A stretch of 64,000 nt of DNA from Tubiluchus corallicola (lineage: Eukaryota > Priapulida > Priapulimorpha > Priapulimorphida > Tubiluchidae): positions 1-64,000 of the forward strand of contig JAQGDQ010000750.1 of the NCBI GenBank assembly GCA_030141605.1, in the 5' to 3' direction. Position 1 is the stretch's first letter; each line of letters starts with the position of its first letter. The notes below the pieces were generated by a model. The model was given only the letters and a program-made list of their open reading frames with translations. It searched no databases and had not been told where the DNA came from. A program made the position numbers and the translations under genes. This document shows positions 10,250 through 20,574 of the stretch, in pieces.

Positions 10250-11056
10250 GCTAAATTATGTTTTGACGTCGTAAATGAACTCGTGTCGCGGCGCGTTCGG
10301 ACACGTTCGGACCAGCGAGTTTTTTTCTCACAAGTTTTCTCTCTGATAGCAAACACACAAGCGTCAACTGCTTTGAGACTGCCAAGATGGCTGTTCAATT
10401 CTTATCATTTTTGAGGTGGATTTAACAATGTGATCAAGAACGTTACGATCTCCCTGCGTGGTAGCGCCATACCAAACAGTGGCGGATGTTGTTACGACTT
10501 TTTCAATTACTGCACGATAAAAATGCTCCGTCACAGCAGGCAATGTTAAATGATTCGAGTTGTCTTACAAAGTACAAACTCCATATATTCCTTGTATAGT
10601 AAGAATGTAAACTTCCGTAAGTTAATTCTGATGAATAACTTTAAAGCCAAGTGAATCACTACTGTCATCACTGATTAACTATGTAATTATCTCAATGCAT
10701 ATGGTAGTATAAGAGTGTTGGCAGGAAGTAGATCCTTGGGGAAAACCTGTCTGGTTCATGAAATGGTTGGAACAGGTTTTTTCCTCATGTTATAACAATT
10801 TCTAACATGTTTATAAGTAAATTGTAGCCAAAATGTGCACAGATAAAGGAATTAGTACTGACACTTATGACTATAACTCAATATGACACATTTATTATTG
10901 TATTTCAACATGTTGTCTAACATTTTACAATTGTTGTAAATAAGTAATTGTATCATCTTGTTTTAATCAGTCGTTCTTTGATTTTATTTATTTCTAGCTG
11001 AGAATTAAAGTGAAGATCAACAAAATGCTAATAATATTATTTTCGTGAACTTCAAT
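10250..11056. other. intron sequence, nothing recognised
   Basis: AT-rich unique-looking sequence; short frames near 10216-10414 show no family features. Confidence 0.5.
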
Positions 11057-11520
11057 TACCGTATATACTCGCACATAAGCCGAATTTAGAACTATAAAAT
11101 ACAATACTGAAATCAGGGGGTCGACTTATATGCGCATGAAACAAAATGAACACAAGGACAGACACTAATGCCAATTTTCCAGCCACGCATTTTCATCGCT
11201 ATCTGACTCTTTATTTGGTTGTGTGTCAACAGTGGTGTATTGGAGGGGGATCGTGGGGATCGCCGTCCACCCACTTTTTTTTTAGAAAAAATTCACATTT
11301 CAATAAATGTCTGCTTTTTGTATTCATTAGATAAAAAATATTAAAAATGTATAAATATATGTGACAAAAAGGGATCAATTTTTTTGATTGGGTATGGAGT
11401 CAAATTAGACAAGTTGATGGTCGGCTTATATACAGGTTTTTGCAAAAACTGGCCATTTTAAAGCAGTTTTAGGGGGTCGGCTTATATTCGATGTAGGCTT
11501 ATATGCGAGTATATACGGTA
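11057..11520. mobile_element. MITE with TACCGTATATACTCGCA ends
   Basis: The left end TACCGTATATACTCGCACAT is complementary to the right end ATATGCGAGTATATACGGTA. Internal copies of CGGCTTATAT are repeated. TA at both ends fits a Tc1/mariner-type target site, but the superfamily is not certain. Confidence 0.75.
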
Positions 11521-12304
11521 GATAGAAAAAACTTTCAGTGTAATAGCTTAAAAATTCCTAAAATTCCTAACTTTCATCTACCCCCGTCCCTGACTCCATA
11601 AAACGATTAAGAATGAAATTTTTTTTTAAAAATTATGTAATGTAATACGTGTTATGTTAGTTTTGTAATGTCAAATGTATAAATAGTGTAAATGTAATGA
11701 GTGAAATTTATGTAATGTAAAGCATGTTTCTGTTAATTGTGTCATGTCAAATGTATATATAGTGTAAAATATATCATGTAAAATTTAATGTACTATTGTA
11801 GTATTGTTTTGTAAAAATATTTTAATATGGTGTTTGTAAATATGTTCATTTATTGTACCATAATTAGGCCTTAGTTTTGTACTTTAGTTTTTCTTAGTCT
11901 GCACTGGACGCATTGGTCTTGAACAGTGTTGTTATCTTAACATTACGCTGAGGCTTACTCAATTCTATTATAATGAGTGAACCATTTTAATGACAAATAA
12001 TGAATTAATAATAATAATAAAGTTTAGGATCAAACAAGAAATAACTAGACACTTTTACAAGTTCATGACATAGTGTCGAAGAGCACTGTGCCGCTAGACA
12101 AGTTTGCAACTTGGCAAATTAATTATGTTTTTTTGTTTTTCTGCATCATTATTCCTGCTCTCACCTTTTTATTGTTGTTTCTTACCTGAGTGGTGGTTGA
12201 CTGTGTTTGGTGCGAAGTGTTCAAAAGAATTAGGTACTATGCATAAAATGTATCCATAAATGTACCTTGGATCATGTTTAAAATGCCTCCATAAGGACTC
12301 GAGG
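11521..12304. other. AT-rich intron sequence, nothing recognised
   Basis: Repeated short words (AATGTAATGTAAA, GTCAAATGTATA) occur near 11630-11800, suggesting an old duplication. No gene seen. Confidence 0.5.
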
Positions 12305-12312
12305 AGTTAGTA

Positions 12313-12795
12313 CAGGGGTGTGCAAATTATCTGACTAGCCGGGCCACATTAAACTTTCCCGCAATTCCTGCGGGCCACAGGCAGTTTGATCAAGGAGCCA
12401 AATACAGAAAGGTCTAATAATGATTTTTTTTGCATCCGATCTGCGTACATCATTACTACTGCACTCAAGAAACTATTTTAGAAGTTATTAAAATTTATAT
12501 TACAAACCATATATTTCTACTTTCAGGACAGATAGTGGTAATTTCATTGCAATGCATATTAGTAATGTGTATCACACAGTCTGTGTAGTACAGTGACATT
12601 AAACTACAACCGTCTTGTAAGGGTTAACGGCATCCGATCTAGTAGAAAAAACTATCTGCACTATCTTTGGGATCATGGCATCGACTTCAGCTGGATACAC
12701 CCAATTAATCGCCCGGGCCACACTTTCATTAGGTTGACAAATCTCTTCGCGGGCTGCACAAATTCTCTCGGCGGGCCACAATTTGCACACCCCTG
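12313..12795 (+). mobile_element. hAT-type MITE, copy 2
   Basis: Same family as 9755-10241 in the opposite orientation, with ends CAGGGGTGTGCAAATT and AATTTGCACACCCCTG. An exact 8-bp target duplication AGTTAGTA lies at 12305-12312 and 12796-12803. Confidence 0.93.
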
Positions 12796-12860
12796 AGTTA
12801 GTACATTGAGGAGTGTATTTTAACTCTTTACCATATGTGCTATATACCTGTGTTCTACAG

Positions 12861-13070
12861 GTGCTGATGTTTGGGAAGATGCTTTTGACGCGCAAAAGAA
12901 TGGACTCGACTCGGACCCGTGGGGTGCCAGCAAATTACCAACGTACGATGAGGTGCCCTCCGAAAAACCTGCTGACGAGGGAGGGGATGTAGATCCGTGG
13001 GGAGCGACAAGTGCCCAGGGTGCAGAAACGGGACGTCCCACGTACGACGAGGTGCCTGCAGATCAGAACG
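12861..13070 (+). CDS. ITSN1: intersectin exon F, two DPW and two YDEVP motifs
   Basis: Phase 1 in and out: two bases, 69 codons, one base. Acceptor TGTTCTACAG, donor AACG|GTAGTA. The product is acidic and unstructured. It carries WEDAF, then DSDPWGASK and TYDEVPSEKP (Tyr codon at 12944), then DVDPWGATS and TYDEVPADQ (Tyr codon at 13043). The two halves are internal duplicates of a DPWG...YDEVP module. DPW is a known AP2 alpha-appendage ligand. YDEV fits the preference of Nck-type SH2 domains once the Tyr is phosphorylated; that part is inference. Confidence 0.88.
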
Positions 13071-13242
13071 GTAGTACTGCTTGTTAAAACATCGTGTTGA
13101 TTGGTTGTTTTTCTGCATGTTCTGTAAATTATGTTGTCGTGTCATCCTGCGATGCTTTTATGTATGTTTGCTACCAAGCTAAACATAGTTTCAAAATTGA
13201 TTACAAATTTGAATGGTACGTAATGTCAAATGTGGTGTCATT

Positions 13243-13910
13243 GCAAACAAAAACCGTCCACAAGTCGGCATAGTCAAAAGTACGTTATGATGATTCAAAG
13301 TAGAGGGCACCAAAAATTTGGTCAAATGTCAATTTTTCGATTTTTATGAAAAGAAATGCTAAATATATTTGACTTTTGTGTTTTAGTACCAAACTATCAG
13401 GAAAATGTTCACAAAATATAAAAAATCTAATTTATAGAAATTACTAATTCTGTCTAGAAATTAGTACTGCAATTGTAAAAAACTTGTATTTTCAAACTCC
13501 GATGGTAGCTCATTAAAACGGTCATTTTGCTTTGGTTTTTTTTCTGTTGCCAAGCCCAGGTCTTTGTCAGGAAGAGCCATCTACTGGATTTAAACATAAC
13601 CTCAGTGTGTTATTGCAAAGTCCATAGCAACCAACATTTGCACGGTTGCTAAGTGTTTTGTAGAAATGCGACAAAAACAACTGGCTGACTTTAACAGCAA
13701 TTTTCTCAAGATTATGTTTTTCAGTGTGCAGCCTGCACCTCAACTTCAACGTGGATTATCTCAGCTTAGAAATAACATAGAGTGATGAACTTGGTATCAA
13801 AATGATCCTCATAAAATGGAGATTCAGGATACCTGAATAACTAGAAAGGTTGCTTTGCCAACTTATAGACGATTTTGCTTTGCCGACTTATGAACGATAT
13901 TGTTATGCAA
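13243..13910. mobile_element. dispersed repeat (CCGTCCACAAGTCGGC family), copy 1
   Basis: It shares long blocks with 31262-31900 and, inverted, with 59231-59655 (for example TGGTATCAAAATGATCCTCA, TTCTCAAGATTATGTTTT). Ends look inverted (CCACAAGTCGGCATAG against TGCCGACTTATGAACG). Probably a non-autonomous DNA transposon; no coding capacity seen. Confidence 0.7.
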
Positions 13911-14365
13911 GCACACAAATGGGGTCTGTTCTTCGTACTTTTATATGAAGTAGAAAAACAAGCATCTGGTAGTTTATGCGGCATTTCTGCCGTGCAAACA
14001 ATTTTGAAACTGAAGTGTCCGTTCGGACGTTAGCTTAAAGTGTGTTAATTTTAGTGATTAATGGCAACTGTTGCATTTAGCGCTTGAGTTTGTCAGATTG
14101 TAAAACAATTCTCCTAGCTTCTAATTTGCCATGTCGTGTCATTTTATACACTCCTATCTCGATTTGTCGGACAAAAGCGGGTAGACGTCGGTCCGAATTT
14201 ACCGATTGCAAAAAGCCAGTTTCGTTCGCACCGGGTGTGTTCTGTCGTATTCTTTACAAAAATTCTGGCTTTTTTACGGCCCAAAAGGATTAATGCCATT
14301 ATATGTGGTCGTCTCTTAAGAATAATGCTCTCAATAGAAGAAGATTAGAGACTCTTATAAATAGA
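13911..14365. other. intron sequence, nothing recognised
   Basis: No repeat copy elsewhere in the window and no exon-like frame with splice sites. Confidence 0.45.
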
Positions 14366-14925
14366 AGCTGAAGCTGAGTCAGTTGCTCCTACATCAGCTG
14401 ACTCGCACAGTAATCAGCTAGCTCGACTAAATCTGAGTCAGTTGCTACTACATCAGCTGACTCACACAGTAAATCAGCTAGCTCGGCTGAAGCTGAGTCA
14501 GTTGCTACTACATCACCTGACTCACACAGTAAATCAGCTAGCTCGGCTGAAGCTGAGTCAGTTGCTACTACATCAGCTGACTCGCACAGTAATCAGCTAG
14601 CTCGACTAAATCTGAGTCCGTTGCTACTACATCAGGTGACTCACATAGTAAATCGGCTAGCTCGGCTGAAGCTGAGTCAGTTGCTACTACATCAGCCGAC
14701 TCGCACAGTAAATCAGCTAGCTCGGCTGAAGCTGAGTCAGTTGCTACTACATCAGCCAACTCGCACAGTAAATCAGCTAGCTCGGCTGAAGCTGAGTCAG
14801 TTGCTACTACATCAGCTAACTCACATAGTAAATCAGCTACCTGGGCTGAAGCTGAGTCAGTTGTTACTACATCACCTGACTCACACAGTAAATCAGCTAG
14901 CTCGGCTGAGGTTGACTGAATTTTC
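14366..14925. repeat. 59/60-bp minisatellite, about 9 copies
   Basis: Units contain GCTGAGTCAGTTGCTACTAC, ATCAGCTGACTCACACAGTA and AATCAGCTAGCTCGGCTGAA. Some copies lack one A (CACAGTAATCAG) and are 59 bp, which shifts the frame, so the Ser/Ala-rich open frames are not a continuous coding sequence. Located in the intron between exons F and G. Confidence 0.93.
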
Positions 14926-14929
14926 AGCT

Positions 14930-15673
14930 GAGGTGGCTTAAAGGAAAAATAAGCTCAGTCAGTTAACTAAAGAAATAAAAAATTGTTAGTTAACTGTTAA
15001 TTATGGACACATGTTTTTTAAATAATTCATTTGCTCATACACAGATGAAAAATTCAAATAATGCATTAGAGATCAATTTTTATTTTTGTTAAAAAGCAAT
15101 GGATTTGTTGCAATTATATTTTAAATCCAACTCTTGGCAAGGCTTATTTTGATTACCGGCTAATCAATTCCAAAACACCAAAATGATCCCATACGTGTGA
15201 CTGACGTTGCCTATTTGCAAATTTGATTATGAATTGACCAGCTTTCCCTTCAAAATTTTTTAAAGTTTCTATCTCTGCCAGCACACGCACAGTCTGACCA
15301 CGAATCCGCAATGCGTGTGCCATATTTCAACCAGTGATTTGCAGTGTCACGTGATTATCGCAAGAGCAGAAATCTTTGCAAAAATGTCGGCTAGGTCGAC
15401 TTCCATCAAAGAATGGCGGGCACGACTAACGCTAAGTTTCTTATCGGCTAGGTCGACCGTAGAAATAAACCGGCTGGAGTTCAGCTGAAACGGCACGGTT
15501 GTTCATGGCATGGCAAATTTGATTACAAGTTTCAGCACAATTGCTTTGTCTGTTTTGAAACTTGAACGGCTGCTTTTCATTTTACTTACCTATGTGAATA
15601 GAGTGAGTGTGCCTGCTAGTTTATTTGTTTATCTAAATATTTCTTTCTTTTTCGTGGAATGTAATTTTTTTAG
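14930..15673. other. intron sequence, nothing recognised
   Basis: No repeat family or gene identified. The tract ends in the T-rich acceptor of exon G. Confidence 0.5.
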
Positions 15674-15754
15674 ATTCTTGGGCTGTTTTTGCCACCACTA
15701 CGGCCACTTCAAGGCCTATTTATGATGAAGTTCCCGAGGAGAAACCGTTCAAAG
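15674..15754 (+). CDS. ITSN1: intersectin exon G, YDEVP module
   Basis: 81 nt, phase 1 in and out, acceptor TAATTTTTTTAG, donor CAAAG|GTTTGT. It encodes DSWAVFATTTATSRPI, then YDEVPEEKPFK (Tyr codon at 15721). DSWAVF may stand where other modules have DPW. The donor GTTTGT is weaker than its neighbours and is repeated in the array that follows. It is in the same frame as F and H, and its 81-nt length means it could be skipped without a frameshift. Confidence 0.82.
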
Positions 15755-15983
15755 GTTTGTCATATTGAAATTCACTGTGGTTATCCATTTCAGTTAAAGG
15801 TTTGTCATATTGAAATTCACTGTGGTTATCCATTTCAGTTAAAGGTTTGTCATATTGAAATTCACTGTGGTTATCCATTTCAGTTAAAGGTCTGCCATAT
15901 TGAAATTCACTGTGGTTATCCATTTCAGTTAAAGGTTTGTCATATTGAAGTTCACTGTGGTTATCCATTTCAGTTAAAGAGAA
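15751..15983 (+). repeat. 45-bp minisatellite containing the exon G donor and an acceptor-like site
   Basis: Five copies (starting 15755, 15800, 15845, 15890, 15935) of a 45-bp unit that begins AAAGGTTTGTCATATTGAAA and ends TTATCCATTTCAGTTAAAGG. Each unit offers AAAG|GTTTGT (donor-like) and TTATCCATTTCAG (acceptor-like) 39 nt apart. Read in the exon G frame the first copy gives a stop at once (TTG TCA TAT TGA). Confidence 0.95.
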
Positions 15984-16251
15984 AAACCCCAGTACAAGAA
16001 ACCTCTCTGCATAACTCTCTTTCATCAAGAAATTTTATATCACTTACACGCTTTCTTATCACGTATTACATATTACATACTTTCTTATTACATACGGGGC
16101 TTGCCTTAGCAGTAACACTGTGTCAAACTTGTAAGTTTAAATCCTCTTGATGACCGTTAGGCGCAGCCATTTTAACAGTTAGTCATTTGAAACAAGTTTA
16201 GATAGCATAGCCTAAGTTTTAAAAAATAATTATGGTATTTATAGCACACTG

Positions 16252-16524
16252 CTGAAAAAGAAATGATGGAAAATCATCACTGTACCACCATGAAAAGTAC
16301 GGACAACTGACTCACCAAAAAACATCACAGGCTCACAGAAAAAACATTATTAATCTTATATAATATAAGGTAATCTATACTTTTGCTTAGTGTGCGAACA
16401 GATTACCTTATATTATATAAGATTAATAATGTTTTTTCTGTGAGCCTGTGATGTTTTTTGGTGAGTCAGTTGTCCGTACTTTTCATGGTGGTACAGTGAT
16501 GATTTTCCATCATTTCTTTTTCAG
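16252..16524. repeat. perfect 125-bp inverted repeat with 23-bp loop
   Basis: The left arm 16252-16376 is the exact reverse complement of the right arm 16400-16524 (arm begins CTGAAAAAGAAATGATGG). The loop is 16377-16399. I compared the arms base by base and found no mismatch. A transcript of either strand would fold into a 125-bp duplex. Confidence 0.97.
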
Positions 16525-16564
16525 TTACACAAGTCTTTCAAACAGATAAGCATAATGTTAACTA

Positions 16565-17202
16565 CAGGGATGAGAATTTTCTGCGGATACGCGGAATTCC
16601 GAGTTTTTGGAAGACCTGTAGTGCCATTTTTGTAAATCGCGTAAATTCGTTGAGAAAATTTTTCGGGGTTGAACCTCGTTTTCGTCGAAATTGTAACCGA
16701 AAGTTTCAGTAGCATTTTTTCGAGGTTTTTATCCAGCTTACCTTTTACCTCCTAGATGTTAAAAATTGCGGAAAAATTTTGGCTAAAATAGTTCAAATGA
16801 AGCGTAAATATCGTTTATTTGATAATCTGTATGATTTCTAGCATGCCATTTACGGCAATGCGGCATATCTTCATTGCTGACAAATGTGAAGCTTTGAGGC
16901 CTCCAGACACAAACAACCGAAATACCAAAGCGTAATTTGAATAAAACCAAGTTTAATTTTATAATTTATGAAATATAGGCAACAAAATATATACAAAATA
17001 AAATTTGTTAATTTTTTGAAGCTTCACGATCATATGTATCATGTATCCTTGATAGTTGGGTATTTTAAATTATGCATGAAACAAGGTAATTGATATTTTA
17101 AGTCCACTTAGAGGCTCTCTATGGTCAGAAAATTGCAATTGGGCGGCCCCCAAACCCCCGGCCTGTTTCAGAGTTTTTTGCAATTTGTCATTCTCATCCC
17201 TG
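16565..17202. mobile_element. CAGGGATGAGAA MITE, full copy 1
   Basis: Ends CAGGGATGAGAATTTTC and TTCTCATCCCTG, flanked by TAACTA at 16559-16564 and 17203-17208. Shares most of its length with 30374-30863. Probably a non-autonomous hAT-like element, but the target duplications seen here (6-7 bp) are shorter than the hAT norm. Confidence 0.85.
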
Positions 17203-17557
17203 TAACTAATATAACTTTGTATGAAAAGTTTTTTGGGATGATATATTTTAAAATTTTCTTTTTCTTCTCCTTCAAATGGAAAGTGAAACAAATGCGGGTC
17301 GTCTCCCGATGAAAAAGTCATAGTTACAAAAAGAGAGCCAATGTTCTGATAGAGAAAATGCTGTTTTTTTCATTTCAAAAAATAATGCCACCTTATTGCT
17401 AACTGCATCGTTTAACATTTTTTGCTGCTGTGTTATTTATTTTTGCATTAACTGTCTTAACCATTGCAAGAACTCTGTAACAACTTGTACGCAATGCCCA
17501 AGAATGCAACGAACTTTGTTTTGAAGCATGCCTTATGTTTTGTTACGTTAATTTTAG

Positions 17558-17749
17558 ACACCTCCAGTGATCCGTGGGCAGACAGTTTTCAAACGAAATT
17601 AGACAATATTTTTGGCAACATCGATTTAGGAACCTCTAAATCGGTTGCATCGTCGCTGGCTGATCCATTTGGGGGTGAAGATCCTTTTAAGGCTGCGAAT
17701 AACAACTTTCAAAGTCGACCCTTATATGATGAAGTGCCTGTCAATAAAG
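17558..17749 (+). CDS. ITSN1: intersectin exon H, DPW/DPF/YDEVP module
   Basis: 192 nt, phase 1 in and out, acceptor CGTTAATTTTAG, donor AAAG|GTATTG. It encodes DTSSDPWADSFQTKLDNIFG, then SLADPFGGEDPFKAANNN and RPLYDEVPVNK (Tyr codon at 17725). One DPW and two DPF are classic AP2/accessory-protein ligands. The layout matches exon F: adaptor motifs first, YDEVP at the 3' edge. Confidence 0.9.
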
Positions 17750-18150
17750 GTATTGCACTGGAGTTGGCAAGAGACTTACTAGATATAATATACATTCATA
17801 TAATGGTCTATTTTTTAGTTTTTTTTGCTTTAGTTTTTATCGGTGGTGTTATACGCATTATTACTGGATGCCTAATAACATGAAAACGATGTGAACTTAG
17901 TTCATTTGTGCTATTTTCACTAAATTTTGTATTATCTGACTTTTCCGAACACAGAATTTTCATATTTACCCTAATCGCTAGTAACTTATGTCAGTTTCTT
18001 ATGTTATTTTGCACTTCTGTTGCAGCTATGGGACTCCTTCTCATTTTTGTTTATCTCTTACTACAATTTTTTTGCCTTTGTATATTTAGGCCATACCTAT
18101 TTTGCTTATTTTGCTAACTAACCATATCTTAGTTGCCATAAATTTTTTTT
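17750..18150. other. T-rich intron sequence, nothing recognised
   Basis: Hydrophobic short frames here come from T-rich sequence only. Confidence 0.5.
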
Positions 18151-18157
18151 TGCATAT

Positions 18158-18236
18158 ATAGCATAAATAGTACTGGCAATAGCGTACTTCCTTGAGGAAT
18201 GCCTACAGCATGCTTCCTTGGGGAACACCGATTTGC
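18158..18236 (-). pseudogene. reverse transcriptase motif fragments (LINE)
   Basis: On the - strand, GGCATTCCTCAAGGAAGTAC reads GIPQGSTLLPVLFM, the conserved G-P-Q-G motif region of non-LTR reverse transcriptases. Directly beside it a second fragment reads IGVPQGSML before a stop. Nothing else of the LINE is recognisable here, and exon I begins 33 bases later. Confidence 0.65.
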
Positions 18237-18268
18237 GTTTTCCTACAACTGCTCTACTCTTTCTTTAG

Positions 18269-18727
18269 ATCGGCATGTTGGTGATGGCACTAACAGTGTT
18301 AGTGAAGAAAAACCCGACGTAGAGTCGGTCGATATTCCCTGCATTTTAGTAACCCGACCTTCATCGGGAAGCGCGGCCAGGTCTCTAGACGAGTCATCGG
18401 CCTGGAGTAATTCTAGTACCACGTTCAGCAGCAGCATGTACAGCTGCGAGAACGAACTGTTTATTGACGAGAGTAAATTTAACGCAAAGGGCGTGCTGAA
18501 CAGCACCAGCTTAACTGATCCCGATGCAGATTCTGTTAATTCTCGAACGGGAATTATCGCTTCTGATAAAATGAAAATTGGCGTCGATCTGAATGAAAAT
18601 GTTGTGATGGAAAAGGGGGCAGCGCTTCCCGAGGTGGGCAAAATGGACGACAATGAGCAGGATGATCCGGCATTGTATGTTGATGATGAAAATCCCTATG
18701 ATGAAGTACCGTTTGATCTAACCATAG
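18269..18727 (+). CDS. ITSN1: intersectin exon I, large acidic linker exon
   Basis: 459 nt, phase 1 in and out, acceptor CTACTCTTTCTTTAG, donor CCATAG|GTACAT. It is the largest exon here: 152 codons rich in Ser, Asp, Glu and Asn, starting DRHVGDGTNSVSEEKPDVES and ending DENPYDEVPFDLTI (Tyr codon at 18697). No globular domain is visible. It ends with the fifth YDEVP copy but has no DPW/DPF. I recognise no family beyond the motif. As a symmetric exon it could be cassette-spliced. Confidence 0.88.
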
Positions 18728-19545
18728 GTACATAGCCGTGTTTCTAACTGCCATTGTGTGTTATTGCTGTGCACTGTTCGTGGTATTCTCACACCGTATT
18801 GTGTGTGTATGGTAACTAACTGTATCACGGCTGTTTAGTGCCGATTAACCCTTCCTGTCTACCAAATGATTTTGGCATTTCCACATCGATAGTGAAAGAT
18901 TGGTCTTTATGATAAAGATTCTGTTTTGTTTCCAAAAGAATTTAAGTGCTCGATGCAAAGTCTTTCGACAAAACTGCTGTTTGAATCAGCAGTACTTTTT
19001 TGGCTGTCCAAGCTTTTTCTCTTTTTTGTTGCTCAGCTTTCTCTGATTATTAAATTGTCCATTAGTTATAAAATCTTACTTTGTTTAAATGTGCTGAACA
19101 TATGGTTGAGGAATCAGCATAAAATGTTTTCAACGGTTTTACAAAAATACTTAATCCCAAAGGTCCTTCCACACAAGACTGTGTAAGTGCATCTGGGAGG
19201 TGAACAAATACGTGTGGAAAATTGGCAGTTGTTATACATTTATAAAATCAAGCGGGAAAGTTATCCTCAGTGAAAATGCTAAACTTATAATAACTGACGA
19301 TCCAGTTCCTTGGTTTTCGAGCTTTTCCAAGACCTGCTAAAAGTGTTGTTTTTGTCTTACACTGGTTGACTTTTTTTGCTTGCTTGCAACAGATTAATTT
19401 AAGTAACACTTCTCTGCAAAAAGACTGTAGATTGAGTAGTACAACTAACATTGTGTGCTTTTATATTCGAATTTTATTTTGCACAAATTTGCATGCTCTT
19501 ATGTGCTGTGTTACTAGCGACTTGTGTTATCACATATATTGAATT
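18728..19545. other. intron sequence, nothing recognised
   Basis: AT-rich; no gene or repeat copy identified. Confidence 0.45.
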
Positions 19546-20135
19546 GTGAGTTGATTTTTACCTATTTTTGTTAATATATGAATTAGATATTATTGGAGCT
19601 AGTGTGTTGCCTTGTGGAACACCTATAATTATTTGTGGCCACAGACAAATGAGGCCACACATTTTAACATTGAAGTTTTTTTTCATTGCCATTTCTTACA
19701 CTTTCAGAAGCTTTATTAAAGTATTTTGTGACACCTAAGTTGCCTCTAACACACCTAAACGCCTATAACTGTTTGTGAATTGTGAGTTCATTTTAACCTT
19801 TTTTAATTTACAAATTAAACATTATTGGAGCTAGTGTGTTACCTTGCAGAACACCTATAAGTGTTTGTGAAATTGCTCAGAATGACAAATATAAAACATT
19901 TAGAATTGTGAGTTCATTTTAACCTTTTTTAATTTACAAATTAAACATTATTGGAGCTAGTGTGTTACCTTGTAGAACACCTAAAAATGTTTGTGAAATT
20001 CCTCAGAATGACAAATATAAACCTGTGAGGCAAACTTTTCTGTAAGGCCGCACATTTTAACATTGGAGATTTTTATTTTCATTGCCATTTCTTACACTTT
20101 CAGAAGCTCTATTAAAGTATTTTGTGACACTTAAG
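19546..20135 (-). pseudogene. tandemly repeated LINE reverse transcriptase fragments
   Basis: Three imperfect copies of one segment carry, on the - strand, IGVPQGNTLAPII or decayed forms (motif at about 19590-19625, 19821-19858, 19947-19982). Shared flanks include AATTGTGAGTTCATTTTAAC and TTACACTTTCAGAAGC. Only the motif-B neighbourhood of the reverse transcriptase is present, several times. Superfamily (CR1/Jockey-like) uncertain. Confidence 0.6.
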
Positions 20136-20574
20136 TTGCCTCTAAACGGTTGCTCTGGTTTTGTTTAGTTTTTTCATGACTCCTCTAGGTCACCTTAAGC
20201 TTGGTGTAGAAGATGCAGACGTAACAAATGCTTGCTTTAGCTGAATAATTAGACATTTTGGTTGCAACTTTTCACACTATAAAATTGCATTCACCCCTCA
20301 ACTGCAGGAGCATTGCATTGAAGTGGGAAAACTGGAGACGGGCTCCCTCTTTTTGAAAGATAATTTTTTGAGACAACGCTTCGAATCACTGACGCATCTT
20401 TGAGCTGTGTTCCACTCTGCACGTACATCTAAACGAGTCAATGACAGTAATCACCGGAAGTAATTTGACCCAGTCACTCATCTATTTACTGACTGAGCAC
20501 AACAGTGCAGCTATGCAAAAGAGCACTCTAGTGTTTTCCTAGTTCTGATTGTGTTTTGATTGCGGTTTTTCTAG

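Larger units (their letters stand above)
16078..17325. mobile_element. disrupted copy of the TTAA/GGGGCACC repeat family
   Basis: Segments 16080-16215 and 16525-16560, continuing after 17203, match the elements at 48930-49611 and 54535-55191 (GGGGCTTGCC...GCAGTAAC, GCGCAGCCATTTTAA, GTTACACAAGTCTTTC, AAAAGTTTTTTGGGATGA). The copy is interrupted by a perfect hairpin (16252-16524) and by a CAGGGATGAGAA MITE (16565-17202). Confidence 0.6.

Noticed and set aside
12593-13145. Reading frames over the hAT MITE and antisense to exon F
   Set aside because: They cross the MITE border or mirror the real + strand exon.
14568-14941. Ser/Ala or Leu/Gln-rich frames over the 59/60-bp array as a possible extra linker exon
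   Set aside because: Units of 59 bp break the frame, there are no good splice sites at its edges, and exons F and G already join in phase without it.
15689-16150. 153-codon + frame over the 45-bp array
   Set aside because: It is out of frame with exon G and open only because 45 is a multiple of three. No acceptor joins it to the gene.
18243-18754. - strand frames of 66-136 codons antisense to exon I
   Set aside because: They are shadows of the + strand exon, which has matched phases, splice sites and the YDEVP motif.
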